Below, one piece after another: positions 58,501 to 64,000 of a stretch of 64,000 nt of DNA. The first letter of the stretch is position 1. The number at the start of each line of letters is the position of its first letter. The notes beneath the pieces were generated by a model. That model saw nothing but the letters and a program-made list of their open reading frames with translations, made no database searches and was not told where the DNA came from. Made by a program: the position numbers and the translations under genes. This DNA comes from Micropterus salmoides. Its lineage: Eukaryota; Chordata; Actinopteri; Centrarchiformes; Centrarchidae. The DNA lies in NCBI RefSeq assembly GCF_014851395.1, contig NW_024042261.1, positions 37,721,942 through 37,785,941 on the forward strand. Direction: 5' to 3'.

Positions 58501-61500
58501 CATACTGGTTAGTTACTGGTTCCACTGGTTCTTTACTGGCTCTGCACTGGAGAGGAATCTTAAACATCTGAATATGAAGGTATTTTGAAATACAGTCTAG
58601 AAGAAGGTATGATTTTCCAATAACGTCCAGAATACAGACGCTCCTCTTTCTATTAAACTGCTGTACTGAGGTCAGAGTCCAGCGACCGTCAGCCCAACAA
58701 CAAACCAAAGAGCAAACTCTGGACTGAGGACAGAGCAGCTGAGGGACCGTTTGGATGATACAGAACAGCAACGTTTTTTTAAAATGGGTCAGAAGATTCC
58801 TGAACAACAACAGGCCGCGGAGATCTAAAGATCTCAAAATGTGTCTTAACAAGGCTAAACATGCTTTTCTTAAGAGGTGATTTGGTCGGAGAGAAGAGGA
58901 GGGAATCCAGATCTCACAGAAAACAAAGACCTGGCAGCGAGCCGGTTCTGCAGGCCAACGCTGAGCAGGGGTGGGAAGGTCCTGGTCGTACGTCAGGCAG
59001 AGCCAGAGGTCAACAGGAACATCTGAACTGAACTGTCCTTCACAAATGAATGGCTGAATGATACGGTGACGTTGGGGACTGTGACATGGCGTGCACCAAA
59101 AACCCCTACAGACGTCCAGAGCAGGAGATTAAGAATCAGGAGCTGATAAGAGCTTTCCTCCATTTGGTGTGGAGACTCTTCAAACACCTGACTTCATCAA
59201 CCCCCCCGGTCCAGAGTTCCTGACTCTGATCCACAGGCTGAAGCTGTACTTCTGTCTGATGTTTACGGGGGGGGGGGGGGGGGTGTTGCCCTGAGACAAT
59301 GTTATCTGAACAGGAAGTGCTGCTAGTTTCATGTCACTCCCATATACTTTCAAATTCCTGTGAAAGAATCCGTCACACCACTTTTCTCGTTACACAACAC
59401 ACACACAGTACTTGTGTGTGTGTGTGTGTGTATATATCTATCTATCTATATATATATATACATACATACATACACACACACAGTGTGTATTTCCTGCCTG
59501 GTAAAAAACACACATCTTTCCAACAGGTAGGGCCGAGCTGGAAAAGTTCTGAACAAGTGAAATTGTGAGTTCAGGTGTGATTGTTTGTGTTGAGGATCAG
59601 AGAACCGGTCTGACCAGAGTAACCTGACACCACGAACACCCTTTCCTGTTCAGTCGGACTGACTCACATTCCCATAATGAGCCGCAGGAACGAACACACA
59701 CACACACACACACACACACACGAACACACACACACACGAACACACACACACACACACAGGTCTAAACCGGTCTGGCAGCTCTGCAGCAGCAGGCGGCTCT
59801 GTGGCGCAATGGATAGCGCATTGGACTTCTAGTCAGCTGTGAGGAGGCATTCAAAGGTTGTGGGTTCGAGTCCCACCAGAGTCGAGGTTTTGAAGTTCAG
59901 CTGAACGCACAAAGGTCCCCGGGGAGGGAGGGGTGCATTATGGGAATGTGAGTTGCTAACAGCCAATCAGAGTAAGACAGTTTAATGTAATCCAACAGGA
60001 AATGAATTCTGATGCCGCCCCCCCCCACCTGTTTCCACTTTCATCACTATGGGGTCTCTTCCAGCTTGTGCGGTGAAACATCTACAGATGGTTCAGAGCT
60101 CAGCAGCCCATCTGGTTTCTGATCAGCCCAAAAGGACTCACTCCATTACTCAGTGACCTCCACTGGCTCCCCGGGGCCTCCAGGACCTGATCAGAGTCCC
60201 TGATGCTGCATACAGAGTGACTACTGGGTCTGCACCATCTACCTAAACTCCATAATCCAAGCCTACGTTCCTTCTCGGCCGCTATCCCTTCACACAAAGC
60301 GACCTCAGTCCCTGTTCTCATCTGTGACTCCACGACGGGGGAACGAGCGACCGCACGCCGTCAGAGCAGGGGCGTCCCTCTCTGACTTCAAGAAGCTCCT
60401 GAAAACTCTGCAGAGAACACTTCCTGCTAACAGCTCTCACTGTCAGACACGAGACCCGTCAGCAGGAACGGGGACAGCCAATCTGCCTGAGAGACGTGGC
60501 GAGGACAGATCTGGTGTGTTACCTGTGACTCCGCTGCAGGTGGCCTCGCAGTCCTCCTGGGACTCAAAGTGGTTTTCGTTGGCCTCGCAGCCGCCGTAGA
60601 TGAAGCTGTGGCAGCTCTGATTGATCACATCGTAGTAAAACCTGGGGAAGGCCGCTCGACACGACCCCACCTTCTTCGGGAGACGACAACGAACTGCAGG
60701 AGACGAACAGAGAGGACACATCAGTACACAGATCCTGGACCTGATGGGTTTATTTATTACAGTGAGGCTGGGTCACACATGCCAACAGTGCATTAGCATG
60801 TGTGACCCAGCAGGTACTGAACCTGAAGACCAGCAGACTAAAACCTCTTCCCCTCTTCATGCAGGACCTGGTCTGCAGGTAAGGCCTGTGATTGGTTGGA
60901 GTCTGACCAGGTGAGGCTGTTAATATCCTGCTTCCACTGTGTCCGTCTGTCAGCTGAACGTTTGTGCAGAAACTTAAATATATTGAAGAATTTGTGTCTT
61001 TCAAAATAAAGCTGCGATAAAGCTCACTAGCCAGAAGAGCTGGCCTTTCAAAATAAAGCTGCGATAAAGCTCACTAGCCAGAAGAGCTGGCCTTTCAAAA
61101 TAAAGCTGCGATAAAGCTCACTAGCCAGAAGAGCTGGCCTTTCAAAATAAAGCTGCGATAAAGCTCACTAGCCAGAAGAGCTGGCCTTTCAAAATAAAGC
61201 TGCGATAAAGCTCACTAGCCAGAAGAGCTGGCCTTTCAAAATAAAGCTGCGATAAAGCTCACTAGCCAGAAGAGCTGGCCTTTCAAAATAAAGCGGCGAT
61301 AAAGCTCACTAGCCAGAAGAGCTGGCCTTTCAAAATAAAGCGGCGATAAAGCTCACTAGCCAAAAGAGCTGGCCTTTCAAAATAAAGCTGCAATAAAGCT
61401 CGCTAGCCAAAAGAGCTGGCCTTTCAAAATAAAGCTGCGATAAAGCTCACTAGCAAAAAGAGCTGGCCTTTCAAAATAAAGCTGCGATAAAGATCACTAG

Positions 61501-62734
61501 CTGCTGGTCTGGATGAATGTGAGGGAGTTCAGAGTCTGTTGTGATTCATCAGAGCTGAACAGAAACCAGTCTGACCTGAAACCCTCAGAGAACAAAGCAC
61601 AGTGAAGGTGACTCGGCATCTACCTGTACAGGTGAGTTTAATGGGACAAATGTCAAACTCAAGTTCACCACGGTGACGCATTTATCTTTAAAGTGCTTCA
61701 GTAAACCAGAACCCCGACTCCCCCCTGACTGACCAAGTCCAGTTTGTACCAGAACCTGAACCAGACTGTCGCCTCATTGTGAAACACAGCTGTTCCATAC
61801 CTGTACAGGTGAGGAACAGCAGGTTCAGCAGCATGTTTTCATCTGTTCCTCTTCACGTCAACCAGGAAGCAACAAACACAAAATATTACCTCAGATATCC
61901 TTATTATTATTTTCCTGACGTGCCCGCACTGCTGAGACAAACTGGTTTTTAATCTTCCTCAAAACTCTTCACGTCCTGTTTTTATAAAACTGAAAAGTTA
62001 GATTCACTTGATTGCTCAGCAGATCTTGGTGTTTCAGCTCTGAATCTGATCCCAGTTCCCTGAAACTCGGACTTCCTGTTTTTAACTTCTTTTTTTTTTT
62101 TACATCTCGCTGGATTTTGTCACTTTATTTCTGATTGATGCAGAAAAGCAGCAGCTGATTAATCGATACAGAAATTATTAGTTGCGTTTAGATGCAGGAT
62201 GATGAGAAACCTGTCAGCAAGGACCGGGACTGTGGCGGTCTCAAGATTTAAGACCTGGATCTGTGTGGAGTCCGTATCAGGAGGTCTGGTGGACTTACTG
62301 TTGTTGGTCATGTTGGTCCTCGGCTCCAAGGATCCCAGCAGCGGGACGACGTGCGGGCTCTCCCCGTCCTCCTTGGCTTCCGTGCGGGTCTCTGTCGTGG
62401 CCTTGCGGTAAACCTTGAACTGTGTGCTGGGCTCGAGGACGCACACGTCCTGGCCCCGGATCACGCAGCTCACCAGCATGCACTGCGGCCCTCCGTCCGC
62501 CGGGTAACCGACCAGGGCCAGGTCACAGTCCGGCTCTGCGCAGCACGCCGCCCGGCAGCTCTCCGGGTCCGACACGTCCGCGAGCCGGGTCAGGTTTACC
62601 GTTCCGGCGTCCACGGAGGCCGGGTCCAGACCCTGATCCGGATCAGTTGACTGGTCCCAGTCACAGTCCTGAGCCAGAACGGCACAGACCAAGAACAGGG
62701 CCGCCAGCAGACTGGCCCCGAAACGCTGGTTCAT
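55597..62734 (-). CDS. HAI/SPINT-type transmembrane Kunitz protease inhibitor, 11 coding exons, 468 aa
   Basis: Membrane-anchored inhibitor of trypsin-like proteases; the HAI family restrains matriptase, hepsin and HGF activator on epithelia. Coding exons: 62734-62299, 60693-60523, 58480-58397, 58299-58243, 57898-57875, 57172-57011, 56894-56835, 56710-56543, 56198-56154, 55884-55776, 55687-55597. Residues 1-21 are a signal peptide. An 8-cysteine MANSC domain follows (about 24-100). Kunitz domains lie at C148-C198, C260-C310 and C334-C384 with canonical six-cysteine spacing. P1 residues are Arg158, Lys270 and Arg344, predicting trypsin-like targets. A helix at about 403-425 (AVFLFVTLAAVSALLLAALI) spans the membrane, and a 43-residue acidic tail ends PKLDKI. 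All introns up to the membrane exon are phase 1. It lacks the PKD-like and LDLRa modules of HAI-1, and HAI-2 usually has two Kunitz domains, so I give no symbol. A non-coding exon (from 62859) probably precedes it. Confidence 0.88.
56262..56437. repeat. 43-bp tandem repeat in a Kunitz-gene intron
   Basis: Four copies plus a partial of a unit containing TGTAGAACGCGCACGCGCTC then TTGTACAACACGTGCACATA. The unit combines an alternating CGCGCACGCGC run with palindromes TGTACA and CACGTG. Confidence 0.9.
59267..59283. repeat. 17-base G homopolymer
   Basis: An uninterrupted G run that could fold as a quadruplex; its length may also be an assembly estimate. Confidence 0.85.
59398..59490. repeat. CA/TG/TA microsatellite cluster
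   Basis: ACACAC, TGTGTG, TATCTATC, ATATAT and CATACATA blocks lie in a row. Confidence 0.85.
59694..59759. repeat. CA microsatellite with CGAACA interruptions
   Basis: Several CA tracts separated by GAACACA, just upstream of the tRNA gene. Confidence 0.85.
59795..59884 (+). tRNA. tRNA-Arg (anticodon TCT) with a 17-nt intron
   Basis: The acceptor stem GGCTCTG pairs with CAGAGTC, with discriminator G. The A-box is TGGCGCAATGG and the B-box GGTTCGAGTCC. The anticodon stem TTGGA pairs with TTCAA around the loop CTTCTA-A, giving anticodon TCT. Seventeen bases (GTCAGCTGTGAGGAGGC) interrupt the loop after the base 3' of the anticodon, the canonical intron site known for tRNA-Arg(TCT). It decodes AGA. 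It lies antisense inside the Kunitz-gene intron 58481-60522, and no paired-stem defects are visible, so it looks functional. Confidence 0.95.
60055..60480 (+). mobile_element. LINE fragment (C-terminal reverse-transcriptase region, L2/Rex-like)
   Basis: Plus-strand frames include LQMVQSSAAHLVSDQPKR, a proline-rich stretch, YVPSRPLSLH and GASLSDFKKLLKTLQR. These match the order of the conserved tail of L2/Rex1-type reverse transcriptases, with stops and shifts between. It lies in an intron of the Kunitz gene. Confidence 0.6.
61008..61500. repeat. 47-bp minisatellite between the MANSC and first Kunitz exons
   Basis: About ten copies of a unit beginning CCTTTCAAAATAAAGCTGCG and ending CCAGAAGAGCTGG. 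Copies are nearly identical, with CGG for CTG and CAAAAGAG for CAGAAGAG changes toward the right end. Confidence 0.95.
61801..61834 (-). CDS. Candidate alternative first exon (signal peptide) of the Kunitz gene
   Basis: Minus-strand ATG at 61834 opens MLLNLLFLTCT plus one base, then a GTATGG donor. The phase-1 exit fits the next exon (60693-60523) exactly, so splicing would give a 334-residue form in which the leader joins Kunitz domain 1 directly and the MANSC domain is lost. A TATAAAAA box lies about 145 bases upstream at 61979-61986. Its expression is inference; a random ORF with a matching phase is the alternative. Confidence 0.45.
61979..61986 (-). promoter_or_regulatory. TATA box of a possible internal promoter in the Kunitz gene
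   Basis: Minus strand TTTTATAAAAAC, at a spacing that would start transcription near 61950, ahead of the leader exon 61834-61801. Confidence 0.35.
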
Positions 62735-62858
62735 CTTAATGTAACGTGGATCTGAAGAAGGATTGGAAAGAGTCTAAAGGTAAAAACCGTTTCTGAGGTT
62801 CTGGACTCGAAGTTAAACCTTGTGAAGTTTGTCAGCAGCGGGAGGAAGAACGACTCAC

Positions 62859-62960
62859 TTCCGTGTTTTGTGGCTTTTTGTTGTCGCAGATTAATTTACC
62901 TGAGAAACAGGTGAGGTCACTGCAGCCGCGCATGCGCGCTGCTTCACCACCACGTGACGC
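62859..62960 (-). promoter_or_regulatory. Kunitz gene promoter and non-coding first exon
   Basis: A GTGAGT donor at 62858 and an acceptor (CTTCTTCAG) before 62751 outline a short 5' UTR intron of about 107 bases. Upstream, GCGCATGCGCG near 62929-62940 fits the NRF-1 consensus, and CACGTGACG lies just beyond. The transcription start is not defined. Confidence 0.45.
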
Positions 62961-63389
62961 ACAAACAGCCCGAAACACTGGATTGTTTTTATTTCCTTAT
63001 TCAGTGAAATTCATCTGAATAGTTAGAATAATCAACTTTACATTTGTCTCTTTACTTAATTTGCTCTGTTATATCCGAGCTTCACGTTTCAGGCTGTGTG
63101 GAGATAAAAGATCTTCATCACTGGTCACTTTCAGCCCCTCCGGTCTTCATCAGGTCAGAATTAGGATATGATGACGTCACTGCTAATTTTAATTCCCTGT
63201 CTCAGTTCATAACAGAGCGGGTCCAGAAACATCATCAGACCCAACAGTCCCACCTCCCTTTAACACCAGAAACCTGGAGCAGAACCTGGACTCAGGGCGG
63301 CCTACTCTTAAATGTGGAGATGGTGTCTGCCTCCTGAACCCAAACCGGAACCAGGTTCCACAGGAGAGGAGCTGATGCGGAGAAGCTAA
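62961..63389. other. No gene recognised
   Basis: Intergenic DNA upstream of the Kunitz gene. An open frame at 63044-63337 has no family features or splice context. Confidence 0.45.
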
Positions 63390-63560
63390 GACAGGAGAAA
63401 TGTGATCTCTTTTCCTGGTTCCTGTCAGAACATGTGCTGCAGCATTCTGGACCAGCTGAAGAGTCTTAATGGACTTTTTCAGCCTGATAATAAGGAGCTC
63501 CAGCCTAGAAGGAACAGGACCAGGATGGACTCCATATCTGCTTTCACCATGGCCCTGTGG
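63390..63560 (+). repeat. Fish interspersed repeat fragment, family uncertain
   Basis: GCAGCATTCTGGACCAGCTG and CAGCCTGATAATAAGGAGCT resemble a repeat I recall from many fish genomes; not confirmed. Confidence 0.35.
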
Positions 63561-63639
63561 CTTTTCCTGGCTGCGCTACGTCCCAACGTGAAATGTGTTT
63601 GTATTAAAGTTTAGTTTGTTGCATCGTCTCATATGTTAA

Positions 63640-63725
63640 GTCTCTTTATTCCCGTCTATCCTTTCCCTCAAGGGGACGTCCTCCTCTTGCCAGGCAGCGG
63701 TTTAAAGAAGAATTTTGTTCTTCAC
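63640..63725 (-). repeat. Dispersed repeat fragment, inverted relative to 32457-32540
   Basis: Reverse complement of the segment at 32457-32540 with few differences, around TCAAGGGGACGTCCTCCTCT. Confidence 0.6.
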
Positions 63726-64000
63726 TAACTCCCCTGGTTAAATAAAAATAAAGAAACAAATTTTATTAAACTGATTTCTTTGTTCTCATAATAACTTCTC
63801 ATACGTCAGGATATTTGTTAACAAAAGGAGTCGCTAAACTCAAGAAAGGAAATCCACAGAGCAGCAATACGTCCACAAACAGAGAATAATAATCCAAAAG
63901 CTCAGGCAAACATTTAAACAGGTGAAGCTTCTCAGGGCGGCACACAGACCCAGGCGAGCAGGGCGACCGGGTCCAGGACACAAGAATCAGACTGAAACAT
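63726..64000. other. No gene recognised
   Basis: AT-rich start, then ordinary sequence to the window edge. No exon could be supported. Confidence 0.4.

Noticed and set aside
61621..61690. Second CACCTGTACAG/GTAGAT donor-like copy near the alternative leader exon
   Set aside because: No leader-like peptide precedes it, and the frame before it is charged; probably chance or a partial duplication.

Overview
The window is vertebrate nuclear DNA, almost certainly from a teleost fish. Its genes have many short exons with GT/AG introns. The interspersed repeats are typical of fish (Tc1-like transposons, hAT and Harbinger-like MITEs, tRNA-derived SINEs, LINE fragments), and several kilobase-scale minisatellites are present. 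No bacterial, viral or CRISPR content was seen. The species cannot be named from sequence alone.

Three protein-coding genes were reconstructed exon by exon, all on the minus strand, and the reading phases agree across every junction. (1) sag, rod S-arrestin, has coding exons from 25959 down to 11738 and 387 residues. (2) atg16l1, the autophagy protein ATG16L1, has coding exons from 49658 down to 32322, 605 residues, and a non-coding first exon near 52132-52290. (3) A Kunitz-type transmembrane serine-protease inhibitor of the HAI/SPINT group has coding exons from 62734 down to 55597 and 468 residues: signal peptide, MANSC domain, three Kunitz domains, one membrane helix, short tail. ATG16L1 directly upstream of SAG in the same orientation is the order I recall from human chromosome 2q37, so this is conserved synteny. 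The three genes do not form a pathway: one is photoreceptor-specific, one is general autophagy and one is an epithelial protease inhibitor.

Layout. 1-11 kb: no complete gene, but two diverged copies of a TATA-plus-signal-peptide first exon (134-176 and 7474-7516, minus strand), a 3.5 kb minisatellite, and LINE/Tc1 debris. 11.7-26.6 kb: sag. One of its introns consists almost wholly of a 35-bp minisatellite and another is mostly a second array; both arrays are built from E-box-like and CRE-like motifs. 26.7-32.3 kb: intergenic transposons (a damaged Tc1 copy with both ends, a Harbinger-like element, a fold-back element with a 13-bp target duplication). 32.3-52.3 kb: atg16l1, whose introns hold MITEs, a three-copy dispersed repeat and two minisatellites. 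52.3-55.6 kb: intergenic. 55.6-62.9 kb: the Kunitz gene, with an antisense intronic tRNA-Arg(TCT) gene, a LINE fragment, a 47-bp minisatellite and a possible internal promoter with an alternative signal-peptide exon. 62.9-64 kb: promoter and repeats.

The observations most worth following up are the alternative first exon of the Kunitz gene, the duplicated signal-peptide exon at the left edge, the arrestin intron that is essentially one minisatellite starting at the splice donor, and the fold-back element with its 13-bp duplication. Family assignments rest on recalled knowledge; no database was searched.
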